A stretch of DNA of 14,063 bases from DATJYV01 sp035499415 (GTDB lineage: Bacteria; Bacteroidota; Ignavibacteria; UBA10030). Numbering within the stretch: the first letter of the stretch is position 1; each line of letters begins with the position of its first letter. The position numbers and the translations under genes are program-made. Shown one piece after another: positions 7,120 through 13,646 of this stretch. The stretch covers positions 1-14,063 of the forward strand of contig DATJYV010000091.1 in the NCBI GenBank assembly GCA_035499415.1, given 5' to 3'. The notes under the pieces were generated by a model, which saw nothing but the letters and a program-made list of their open reading frames with translations, ran no database searches and was not told the DNA's origin.

Positions 7120-7680
7120 ATGGCAACTACGGCTGATTTTCGAATAGGTATGGTGATACGATTCAATGGAGAGCTCCACAGGATCGAGGAGTATATCCAT
7201 CGGACCCCCGGCAATTTGAGGGCGTTCGTTCAGGCAAAGCTCCGGAACCTCAGGAATGGGCGGATTACCGAGACTCGTTTCCGCTCCGGCGAGGAAGTCG
7301 AAGAAGTGCGGCTTGAGCAGAAGGAATTCCAATTTCTGTATCACGACGGAGCGAGCTTCCAGTTCATGGACAAGGAAAACTACGAACAGATGCCGGTCGA
7401 TGAGAAAGTGCTCGGAGAAGGATCGCAATTCCTGAAGGAAGGGGAGACGGTTCAGCTCCATCTTGTCGGCAGCGACATTGTCGGCGTGGAACTGCCGATG
7501 AATGTATCTCTCAAGGTCGTGAAGACGATTCCGGGCGTCAAGGGAGATACGGCGACGAACGCGCAGAAGCCCGCGACCCTTGAGACCGGAGCGACGATCA
7601 ACGTTCCGCTCTTCATTAACGAGGGGGATACCATCAGAGTCGATACCCGATCGGGGAAATATTTGGAGAGGGCCAACTAA
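7120..7680 (+). CDS. efp: Translation elongation factor P
   Basis: EF-P binds between the ribosomal P and E sites and relieves stalling at polyproline stretches. The product is 186 aa, the normal length, beginning MATTADFR as in many EF-Ps. The three beta-barrel domains are visible: KOW-like at about 1-65, the central OB domain at about 70-130, and a C-terminal domain ending in the signature IRVDTRSGKYLERAN. The loop that carries the modified Lys34 in E. coli or Arg32 in Pseudomonas reads TPGNLRAF, with Asn32 aligned to the modified position. That form is familiar from Chlorobi/Bacteroidota EF-P and argues against EpmA/EarP-type modification. It is the first gene of the unit with accB and accC. 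The ribosome-binding site is weak and distant (about 15 nt). Confidence 0.95.
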   Translation: MATTADFRIGMVIRFNGELHRIEEYIHRTPGNLRAFVQAKLRNLRNGRITETRFRSGEEVEEVRLEQKEFQFLYHDGASFQFMDKENYEQMPVDEKVLGEGSQFLKEGETVQLHLVGSDIVGVELPMNVSLKVVKTIPGVKGDTATNAQKPATLETGATINVPLFINEGDTIRVDTRSGKYLERAN

Positions 7681-7743
7681 TCGGGTGGGATTAGCCGGCT
7701 CACTGCAGACACTCCCGCACATCACATGGGCGAAACCATCGAC

Positions 7744-7747
7744 GGAG
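7744..7747 (+). promoter_or_regulatory. Ribosome-binding site deciding the accB start
   Basis: GGAG lies five bases before the ATG at 7753. It supports that start over the in-frame ATG at 7726, which would add nine residues (MGETIDGDF) not expected in biotin carboxyl carrier proteins. Confidence 0.6.
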
Positions 7748-7752
7748 ACTTC

Positions 7753-8226
7753 ATGGACCTTTCATACTTGAAAAAAATCATCCGTCTCGTTGAAAACAGC
7801 GACGTCGACGAAGTGGAGATTGAAGAAGAGGGCAAGAAGGTTCGCGTTGCAAGAAACAGGAATTCACCGATCGCATATGCGGGAATTCCTGCGCCGTTTT
7901 CCGTCGCTCCCCAGGCGTCGGCTCCCGCCCCATTGCCTCCCTCCTCGGAAGCGGTGTCCGCTCCGGCCGCCAAAGCGGAGCCGAAGTACCACGAGATTCG
8001 TTCGCCGATTGTCGGGACCTTCTACCGGGCGCCCGCGCCGGATGCGGAGGCATACGTTGAAGTAGGCCAGAAAGTGAGCCAGGGCCAGGTGCTGTGCATC
8101 GTGGAAGCAATGAAATTGATGAACGAGATCGAGTCGGATGTGGGCGGAAGCGTTGTGAAGATCGTTGTGGAAAATGGAAAGCCCGTGGAATACAACCAGC
8201 TCCTTTTCCTCGTCGATACGCAGTAA
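7753..8226 (+). CDS. accB: Biotin carboxyl carrier protein of acetyl-CoA carboxylase
   Basis: AccB carries the biotin that AccC carboxylates and delivers CO2 to the carboxyltransferase, the first committed step of fatty-acid synthesis. It is 157 aa: an N-terminal MDLSYLKKIIRLVENSDVDE segment typical of the family, an Ala/Pro-rich flexible linker (about 39-75), and a C-terminal biotinyl domain. The biotin-accepting lysine is K121 in VEAMKLMNEIE. The thumb-containing region SPIVGTFYRAPAPDAEAYV precedes it, as in the bacterial AccB subfamily. The start at 7753 matches the family; a longer start at 7726 is possible. The gene lies 72 bp after efp and 43 bp before the likely accC start, so the three are probably co-transcribed. 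Confidence 0.95.
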   Translation: MDLSYLKKIIRLVENSDVDEVEIEEEGKKVRVARNRNSPIAYAGIPAPFSVAPQASAPAPLPPSSEAVSAPAAKAEPKYHEIRSPIVGTFYRAPAPDAEAYVEVGQKVSQGQVLCIVEAMKLMNEIESDVGGSVVKIVVENGKPVEYNQLLFLVDTQ

Positions 8227-8253
8227 AGAACCGGCCGCGCTTCGATGAAGCAC

Positions 8254-8260
8254 AAGAGAG
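8254..8260 (+). promoter_or_regulatory. Weak ribosome-binding site for the proposed CTG start of accC
   Basis: AAGAGAG stands nine bases before the CTG at 8270. It is only a partial Shine-Dalgarno match, but its spacing fits a start at that codon. Confidence 0.35.
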
Positions 8261-8269
8261 TCGAACTCC

Positions 8270-9616
8270 CTGTTTAAAAAGATCCTGATAGCGAACCGGG
8301 GTGAGATCGCCTTGCGGATCATCCGCGCAGCGCGCGAGATCGGCGTTCGCACCGTTGCCGTGTACTCCGAAGCGGATCGCCTGTCACTCCATGTGAAGTT
8401 TGCGGATGAGGCGGTCTGCATCGGTCCTCCCGCAAGCAAGGAGAGTTATCTCAACATCCCACGGCTCATCGCGGCGGCGGAAGTGACGAATGCGGATTCG
8501 ATCCATCCGGGCTACGGGTTCCTTGCGGAAAATTCCAACTTTGCCGAAATTTGCGGCACCTCGGGGGTGACGTTCATCGGCCCGCGGCCCGATGCTATCC
8601 TCGCAATGGGGGACAAGGCGCTGGCGAAGGAGACGATGCGCAAGGCGGGCGTGCCCGTCATTCCGGGAAGCGACGGCGTGATCCCCGACGTCAAGGAGGC
8701 AAAGAGCGTTGCCGGTGATATCGGATATCCGGTCATCATCAAGGCGACTGCAGGAGGCGGGGGCAGAGGCATGCGGATCGTGCGCGATCCGGCGGAACTG
8801 GAAAACGCGTTCAAGACCGCGAGTCATGAAGCCGACACGGCCTTCGGCAATTCGTCCGTGTACATCGAAAAATTTCTTGAGGAACCGCGGCACATCGAGA
8901 TCCAGGTGATGGGAGACCAATACGGCACCGTCCTTCACTTCGGCGAGAGGGATTGCAGCATCCAGCGTCGTCACCAAAAACTCGTGGAGGAATCTCCCTC
9001 GCCGGCGCTCACCCAGGAAATTCGAGAGGCCATGGGTGCGGCCGCGATCAAGGGGGCGAAGAGCGTCGATTACCTCGGAGCCGGTACGATTGAATTTCTG
9101 CTGGACAAGGACAAGAATTTTTATTTCATGGAAATGAACACCAGAATCCAGGTTGAGCATCCCGTGACGGAGGAGGTGTACGGACTGGACCTTGTGAAGC
9201 TGCAGATCGAAGTCGCTTCGGGCGCGAAGCTGAAGAACGGCAGGCCAAAACCGCAATGGCATGCGATCGAGTGCCGGATCAACGCGGAGGACCCGATGCA
9301 CGACTTTCGGCCCTCGCCGGGCAAAATCAATACGTACCATTTTCCCGGCGGCTTCGGTGTCCGGGTCGACACGCACGCATACGACGGTTACGAAATTCCC
9401 CCCTACTACGATTCGCTCGTGGCAAAACTGATTGTGAAGAGCCGGACCCGCGACGAGGCGCTCGCCAAGATGGCCCATGCTCTCGATGAGTTTGTGGTCG
9501 AAGGGATCAAGACAACGATCCCGTTCCATCAGAAGTTGATGAAGGACAAGAAGTTCCGCGCAGGGAACTTCGACACGCATTTTGTTGATACATTCGATTT
9601 TAAGAACGACCACTAA
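8270..9616 (+). CDS. accC: Biotin carboxylase subunit of acetyl-CoA carboxylase (probable CTG start)
   Basis: AccC uses ATP and bicarbonate to carboxylate biotin on AccB. The ATP-grasp features are complete: HPGYGFLAEN, K158 before the glycine loop ATAGGGGRGM, ERDCSIQRRHQK, catalytic MEMNTRIQVEHPVTE and IECRINAEDP. The universally conserved N-terminus FKKILIANRGEIALRII begins right after a CTG at 8270. From there the product is 448 aa, against 449 for E. coli AccC. No ATG, GTG or TTG lies between the in-frame stop at 8246 and the TTG at 8312, and starting at 8312 would delete part of the first beta strand and the ANRGEIA motif. Alternatives are a one-base error in the CCC run at 8268-8270, joining the frame to the ATG at 8245, or true loss of a start codon. 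Confidence 0.9.
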   Translation: MFKKILIANRGEIALRIIRAAREIGVRTVAVYSEADRLSLHVKFADEAVCIGPPASKESYLNIPRLIAAAEVTNADSIHPGYGFLAENSNFAEICGTSGVTFIGPRPDAILAMGDKALAKETMRKAGVPVIPGSDGVIPDVKEAKSVAGDIGYPVIIKATAGGGGRGMRIVRDPAELENAFKTASHEADTAFGNSSVYIEKFLEEPRHIEIQVMGDQYGTVLHFGERDCSIQRRHQKLVEESPSPALTQEIREAMGAAAIKGAKSVDYLGAGTIEFLLDKDKNFYFMEMNTRIQVEHPVTEEVYGLDLVKLQIEVASGAKLKNGRPKPQWHAIECRINAEDPMHDFRPSPGKINTYHFPGGFGVRVDTHAYDGYEIPPYYDSLVAKLIVKSRTRDEALAKMAHALDEFVVEGIKTTIPFHQKLMKDKKFRAGNFDTHFVDTFDFKNDH

Positions 9617-9643
9617 GCCCAGCGGCACGGAAACGAGGAACGC

Positions 9644-10024
9644 ATGAACGCCCCCGAGAATTTGCGATACACCAAGGACCATGAGTGGATACGAGTTGAA
9701 GGATCTTTCGGATGGATTGGAGTCACTGACCATGCCCAGGGGGAATTGGGGGATATTGTTTTCGTCGAACTCCCCAAGATTGGAGCGGTGCTTGAACAGG
9801 GAAAAGCGTTCGGAACGGTGGAAGCGGTAAAGGCCGTTTCGGACCTCTTTGCACCGGTTTCAGGAGAAGTCGTCGATGTCAACAAAGAGGTCCAGGACAG
9901 TCCTGAAGTCGTCAATAAGGAGCCCTACGAACGCGGGTGGATGGTCAAGGTGAAGATGGAGAATGCGGACGAGCTGAAGCAGCTGCTGGATGCAGCGGGC
10001 TACGCGAAACTCGTAGCCAAGTAA
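9644..10024 (+). CDS. gcvH: Glycine cleavage system H protein
   Basis: GcvH is the lipoylated shuttle of the glycine cleavage complex, passing the aminomethyl group from the P protein to T and then to L. The product is 126 aa, the normal length. The lipoyl-lysine is K63 in the family signature GTVEAVKAVSDLFAPVSGEV (57-76). Other family blocks are YTKDHEWI (9-16), the G-I-T-D-H-A-Q-G-x-L-G-D region (26-37) and the C-terminal GWMVKVK. GAGG lies five bases before the ATG. It starts 27 bp after accC, so it may be read through from that operon, but its partners gcvT and gcvP are not here. A role in general lipoate relay to other complexes is also possible. Confidence 0.95.
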   Translation: MNAPENLRYTKDHEWIRVEGSFGWIGVTDHAQGELGDIVFVELPKIGAVLEQGKAFGTVEAVKAVSDLFAPVSGEVVDVNKEVQDSPEVVNKEPYERGWMVKVKMENADELKQLLDAAGYAKLVAK

Positions 10025-10170
10025 TCGCCCGCACGGCATCGCTTTGACGCAGACGTCGGGCGGACAAGCCGCGGAGACTCTCCCCCGCCGCATGTGCGCA
10101 CAACAACGGGCCGGAGGTTCTTGCTGTGGCAGTGGATCGGCGAATGCATACCGAGCGAAAATTCTGACGA

Positions 10171-11754
10171 ATGGCAGGGACGACGGGCGATGGAGAGATG
10201 TACCGGACGATCGTGGAGCGATCGCTCGATGCCATCATCATTCTTCAGGATGAGCATCCGGTCTATGCAAACCCCGCCGCAGTCCGCCTGTTCGGCTACA
10301 GGAGCATGGAACAAATCCTCGAAGTAAAATTCGTCGACCTGATCGCTCCGGGGAGCCGCCCCTTCACCCTTCTCCGTCCCGAGCGCCATACGGTGGGGGA
10401 GCAGCTGCTGCAGAGCCACGAGGTCCGTGGACTCAATCAGCAGGGAATGGTCATCGACCTTGAAATGAACGCCCTCGCCACTTCATGGGCCGGCCGGCCG
10501 GCGATCCAGACCTCGTTCCGCGACATCAGCAAACGCAAGAACCTCGAGAAAGAACAGGCGCTGTGGCTCTGGGAGCAGGAGACTCTGACGAAGATTGACC
10601 GGCAGCTCGTCGCGATCGTGGACCTCCAGAAAATTCTTACGGCGATCACGGAACATGCGAAGCTCCTGACGCGTGCAGATTTCGCCGCCGTCATGATGAC
10701 CGACCTCAACACGAAAACGTACGGCTGGCGCGCGATGATGGGGAACATCCATCCGTGGATTCAAGAGTCTCTGCCCCTCTCTCCGTTTCAACAGGAAATG
10801 TTGAAGAAGCGCGAACGCCTGATCGTAAACGATTTCCGCCGGACTTTCGAGTACCCCCCCGAGGAATTTCCGATCATCCAGAAGGAAGAAATAAAGTCCT
10901 TCGTCGGACTCCCACTTCATGTGGAGGACTCCATGCAGGGAATCCTCGTCGTTGGATTCCGGCGTCGGCGCGAGTTTCAGGAGCGGGAGATTCGGCTCCT
11001 CACGTCCCTGGCGGACAAGTCCTCCCTCGCGCTCTCCAACGCCCGGTTGTACGACCACCTCGTCGAGCGCGAACATGAGTTGGAATTGCTCTCCGGGGCG
11101 AGCGTCAAGGCCCAGGAAGACGAACGCCGACGCATCGCCCGCGAAATTCACGACGGCCTCGGTCAGTTGCTCACGGCGATCAAGTTCAACCTGGAAATCC
11201 TTGAGGACTCGTTCAAGCCGGAAGAGGATGAACGCAAACGGGTGGACGACATGAAGAGGTTGCTCGACAGCGTCATGAAGGAGGCACGCGAACTCTCGTA
11301 CAACCTCATGCCCAGCGTCCTCGATGACTTCGGACTCTCGCCCGCTCTTCAGCTCCTCTGCGAGCAATTTTCACACCAGACGAGTATTCCGATTTCATTC
11401 CACGTTCAGAACTTCAGCGACCGGCTCGAGCCCATGGTCGAGATCGGACTCTACCGGATCGCGCAGGAAGCGCTGAATAATGCCGCGAAACATGCGGCCG
11501 CCTCGGAGATCAACGTCCAGCTTGCGCGGCTCGGCGAAGGACTCCTGCTGACGGTCGAGGACAACGGCAGAGGAATTCCTGAACGCGCCGGCGCGCCGCG
11601 GCACGAAAAACCCCCGGGGATGGGTCTTGTCAGCATGCGCGAGCGGGCCGCGTCCTTCAACGGACGATTGACGATCAGTTCGGTGCCGGGCAAGGGGACG
11701 ACGGTTGAGGCGTTCTTCCCGCTGCGGAAAACGGCGGAGGAGGTAAAATCATGA
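10171..11754 (+). CDS. Soluble PAS-GAF sensor histidine kinase, NarL-partner (HisKA_3) type
   Basis: The product is 527 aa with no membrane segment, so it is cytoplasmic. In order: a PAS domain (about 8-122, ending in a PAC-like FRDISKRK), a short coiled linker, a GAF domain (about 145-295), a helical linker, HisKA_3 with phospho-acceptor H327 in ARELHDG-type AREIHDGLGQ, and HATPase_c with N-box QEALNNAAKHA (432-442), G1 DNGRGIP (464-470) and G2 GMGL (483-486). This is the DesK/NarX-like kinase class that pairs with NarL regulators; the gene overlaps one by 4 bp (ATGA). The signal is unknown: the GAF lacks obvious phytochrome or heme cysteine motifs, and the PAS could bind a small ligand or cofactor. 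The start at 10171 is the first possible after an in-frame stop; the ATG at 10198 is an alternative that keeps PAS intact. Confidence 0.93.
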   Translation: MAGTTGDGEMYRTIVERSLDAIIILQDEHPVYANPAAVRLFGYRSMEQILEVKFVDLIAPGSRPFTLLRPERHTVGEQLLQSHEVRGLNQQGMVIDLEMNALATSWAGRPAIQTSFRDISKRKNLEKEQALWLWEQETLTKIDRQLVAIVDLQKILTAITEHAKLLTRADFAAVMMTDLNTKTYGWRAMMGNIHPWIQESLPLSPFQQEMLKKRERLIVNDFRRTFEYPPEEFPIIQKEEIKSFVGLPLHVEDSMQGILVVGFRRRREFQEREIRLLTSLADKSSLALSNARLYDHLVEREHELELLSGASVKAQEDERRRIAREIHDGLGQLLTAIKFNLEILEDSFKPEEDERKRVDDMKRLLDSVMKEARELSYNLMPSVLDDFGLSPALQLLCEQFSHQTSIPISFHVQNFSDRLEPMVEIGLYRIAQEALNNAAKHAAASEINVQLARLGEGLLLTVEDNGRGIPERAGAPRHEKPPGMGLVSMRERAASFNGRLTISSVPGKGTTVEAFFPLRKTAEEVKS

Positions 11755-12416
11755 ATCGCGTCCGAATCCTGCTTGCAGACGACCATCCGCTTGTGCGCAG
11801 CGGACTGGTGAAGCTTCTCGAATCGTATCCGGAGTTCTCCGTCATCGGTGAAGCGGGCGACGGCGAAGAGGCGATACGGAAGACAAAGGAGCTCAAGCCG
11901 GATATCGTCATCATCGACCTCTCGATGCCGAAACTCTCAGGCATCGAAGCCACGAAGGTCATCCGAAAGCAGTTTCCCGCCGTTGCGGTCCTCGTCCTGA
12001 CCATGCATGACAACGAGGAATACGTGTATCAGATTCTGAAATCGGGAGCCGGGGGATACATTCTGAAGAACAGCGGGAAGGATGACCTCGCGACCGCCGT
12101 GCGGGCGGTCATGAACGGAAAAAAGTTCTTTAGTCCCCGCGTTTCCGAAATCATGGTCGAGGGGTACCTCCGCAAGGCGGAAATCCGGGAGGGGGAAGCG
12201 CTCAACAGCGAAGTTCCGCTGACCAGACGCGAGCAGGAGATCCTCGCATACATCGCCGAAGGTCTCAACAACCAGCAAATTGCCGACCGTCTGTTCATCA
12301 GTCCCCGTACAGTTGACACGCACCGCACAAACATCATGCAAAAACTCGACATCCACGATTCGGCAAAACTCGTCAAGTTCGCAATCGAGAACAAGGCGAC
12401 CAAAAAGTCCGTCTGA
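11751..12416 (+). CDS. NarL/FixJ-family response regulator (REC plus LuxR-type HTH)
   Basis: The product is 221 aa. The receiver domain (about 4-120) has acidic pocket D10/D11, phospho-acceptor D56, switch residue T84 and K106. A C-terminal LuxR-type helix-turn-helix (about 154-212) starts LTRREQEILAYIAEG and contains IADRLFISPRTVDTHR. It starts inside the stop codon of the kinase gene (ATGA), with a strong GGAGGAGG at 11736-11743, so the pair should be translated together and H327 of the kinase should phosphorylate D56. Its DNA targets are unknown; the inverted-repeat-rich region at 12510-12628, just downstream, is a natural candidate for autoregulation or control of the next genes. Confidence 0.95.
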   Translation: MNRVRILLADDHPLVRSGLVKLLESYPEFSVIGEAGDGEEAIRKTKELKPDIVIIDLSMPKLSGIEATKVIRKQFPAVAVLVLTMHDNEEYVYQILKSGAGGYILKNSGKDDLATAVRAVMNGKKFFSPRVSEIMVEGYLRKAEIREGEALNSEVPLTRREQEILAYIAEGLNNQQIADRLFISPRTVDTHRTNIMQKLDIHDSAKLVKFAIENKATKKSV

Positions 12417-12427
12417 CTTCCCCGTGT

Positions 12428-12453
12428 GAGGAGCGCTTCCGGATGCGCCTCTT
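12428..12453 (+). terminator. Imperfect hairpin after the NarL-type regulator (weak terminator candidate)
   Basis: A GC-rich stem with one mismatch (GAGGAGCGC against GCGCCTCTT) and an 8-nt loop follows 11 bp after the stop codon. It is followed by CCCCCC rather than a T run, so it is a poor intrinsic terminator, perhaps only a processing or attenuation structure. Confidence 0.3.
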
Positions 12454-12509
12454 CCCCCCAGCCCCATCTGCTCCGGGCTCCAGAAAATTCCTCAAAATCA
12501 AAGGTCTGC

Positions 12510-12628
12510 TTACGTAATCTCCCGTAGTCCTACGGGAAACGGCGTAATTTTCGAATTACGGCCGGTTTCCGAGGCATTCCTCGTTACTGCTGTGTAATCT
12601 TCTAACGAGCCCGCCAAGGGTGTAATCC
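12510..12628. promoter_or_regulatory. GTA/TAC inverted-repeat-rich regulatory region
   Basis: Within 120 bp are the palindrome TTACGTAA (12510-12517), TCCCGTAG-TC-CTACGGGA (12520-12537), CGTAATT-TTCG-AATTACG (12543-12560) and TTAC-N6-GTAA (12584-12597). GTAATC-type heptamers recur at 12514, 12594 and 12622, with GTAATTT at 12544. CGTAATCT (12513) and CGTAGTCC (12523) are direct repeats exactly 10 bp apart, one helical turn. This fits a multi-site operator for a dimeric regulator such as the adjacent NarL-type protein. The two longer inverted repeats could also form RNA hairpins, one with a TTCG loop. Confidence 0.5.
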
Positions 12629-12661
12629 ATTCAATTCATTTCTGTTAGGTCAGGAGGTCTT

Positions 12662-13075
12662 ATGGAGCGGATTAGGGTGCTCATAGCGGACGACCACAGG
12701 GATTTTCGGAGAGTCGTTCATGAGTTTCTCGACCGGCTTCCCAATGTCTCGGTGGTCGGAGAAGCGAAGGACGGTGATGAAGCCGTCAAGCAGGTTGAAA
12801 AACTTGCGCCCGATGTCGTGTTGATGGACATCGCCATGCCGAACACCGGCGGCCTGGAGGCAACGCGCATCATCAAGGAGCGCTGGCCGCAGACGAAGGT
12901 TCTGCTGGCAACGATGTACGACAATCCGATGTATCGCACGCAGGCACGAAAGGCGAAAGCAGACGGCTTTTTTCTCAAATCATCTCTCAAGCCGAGTCTC
13001 GACGCAACGTTTGGCCCGGCATCCTCCTCCGACGATTTCTGGAACGTGAAGAAGAAACAGAGCACGCATCGATAA
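12662..13075 (+). CDS. Stand-alone receiver-domain response regulator, no output domain
   Basis: The product is 137 aa: a NarL-type receiver with D10/D11, D56, T84 and K106 at exactly the same positions as in the regulator at 11751, but no helix-turn-helix. After K106 the expected last helix is replaced by a Ser/Pro-containing tail (about 107-137, including SSSDD and KKKQ), so alpha-5 is shortened or altered. A perfect AGGAGG (12652-12657) four bases before the ATG predicts strong translation. It follows the repeat-rich region and is 27 bp before a second stand-alone receiver. Possible roles are a phosphate sink for the upstream kinase, a protein-interaction output, or a remnant of a NarL-type gene that lost its DNA-binding half. 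Confidence 0.9.
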   Translation: MERIRVLIADDHRDFRRVVHEFLDRLPNVSVVGEAKDGDEAVKQVEKLAPDVVLMDIAMPNTGGLEATRIIKERWPQTKVLLATMYDNPMYRTQARKAKADGFFLKSSLKPSLDATFGPASSSDDFWNVKKKQSTHR

Positions 13076-13102
13076 CCATACACCTCTTTCAGGAGAAAGC
13101 GC

Positions 13103-13498
13103 ATGAAACCAATTAAAGTCCTCGTGGCGGACGACCACGAGTTGTTCCGGCGCACGCTCGCGGAGTATCTCCGCGCACAGGAAGGCGTCGAAGTCGTCGG
13201 CGAAGCGTTCGACGGGGAAGATGTCGTTCAACAGGTCGAGCGTTTGCATCCAGACTTGATCCTGATGGATATCAACATGCCGAGACAGAATGGATTCGAT
13301 GCGTCGCGAGCGATCAAACACCGCTGCCCGGAAATGAAAGTCTACATCGTTTCGGCCAATGAAGGCGACGTGTATCGAACAATGGCGGCGCGCAACAGCG
13401 TAGACGGGTATGTTTCCAAGTGGACGCTGAAGAGAGACATTCTTGCGTTGATTGGAGGATTGCTCTCCGACCGAATGGCAACCTCGTATGCGGCGTAG
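13103..13498 (+). CDS. Second stand-alone receiver-domain response regulator
   Basis: The product is 131 aa: a complete receiver with D10/D11, D56, K106 and Ser84 in place of the switch threonine. A normal last helix (RDILALIGGLLSDRM) and a short tail SYAA follow, with no output domain. It aligns without gaps to the receivers at 11751 and 12662 over the first 106 residues, with shared VLxADDH, GEAxDG and MDIxMP blocks, suggesting tandem duplication. AGGAG lies seven bases before the ATG. With its neighbour it may be a single-domain shuttle or competitor in the same phosphorelay. The wording of its first strand is NarL-like rather than CheY-like. Confidence 0.92.
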   Translation: MKPIKVLVADDHELFRRTLAEYLRAQEGVEVVGEAFDGEDVVQQVERLHPDLILMDINMPRQNGFDASRAIKHRCPEMKVYIVSANEGDVYRTMAARNSVDGYVSKWTLKRDILALIGGLLSDRMATSYAA

Positions 13499-13564
13499 AT
13501 TGTCTGCCGGCAGCGCAACGAGTGTGAAAAAGTTCCGCGGAGTGAGGATTCTCTGAAGGACTCT

Positions 13565-13593
13565 TTGACGGACTGCGATTGTCAGAATTTATT
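13565..13593 (+). promoter_or_regulatory. Candidate promoter for the secreted-protein gene
   Basis: TTGACG (13565-13570) is followed after 17 bp by TTTATT (13588-13593) in a locally AT-rich stretch. The -10 match is poor, so this is tentative. Confidence 0.3.
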
Positions 13594-13617
13594 TTCTTGA
13601 GATTATTCGAATTGCGA

Positions 13618-13632
13618 ACCGATTGGATCGGT
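13618..13632. repeat. Short inverted repeat just before the secreted-protein start
   Basis: ACCGAT-TGG-ATCGGT could form a 6-bp hairpin ending 14 bases before the ATG at 13647. No Shine-Dalgarno sequence is visible in the remaining gap (ACATCTCTCATTA region), so the hairpin may modulate initiation or be a small operator. Confidence 0.4.
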
Positions 13633-13646
13633 CACATCTCTCATTA

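Noticed and set aside
7640..7752. Possible separate promoter between efp and accB
   Set aside because: No paired -35/-10 boxes or terminator are visible in the gap, so co-transcription from the efp promoter is simpler.
8384..9733. Long minus-strand open frame (449 codons) opposite accC
   Set aside because: It overlaps complete accC motifs and has no recognisable domain. It is a typical antisense shadow of a GC3-rich gene.
10026..10062. CGCCCG...CGGGCG inverted repeat and TTGACG (10044-10049) before the histidine kinase gene
   Set aside because: The repeat has a 25-nt loop and no T run, and no -10 box lies 16-18 bp after TTGACG, so neither a terminator nor a promoter can be supported.
10483..11367. 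Minus-strand open frame (294 codons) opposite the histidine kinase
   Set aside because: It is antisense to the GAF and HisKA_3 coding sequence and has low-complexity charged composition and no family signature.
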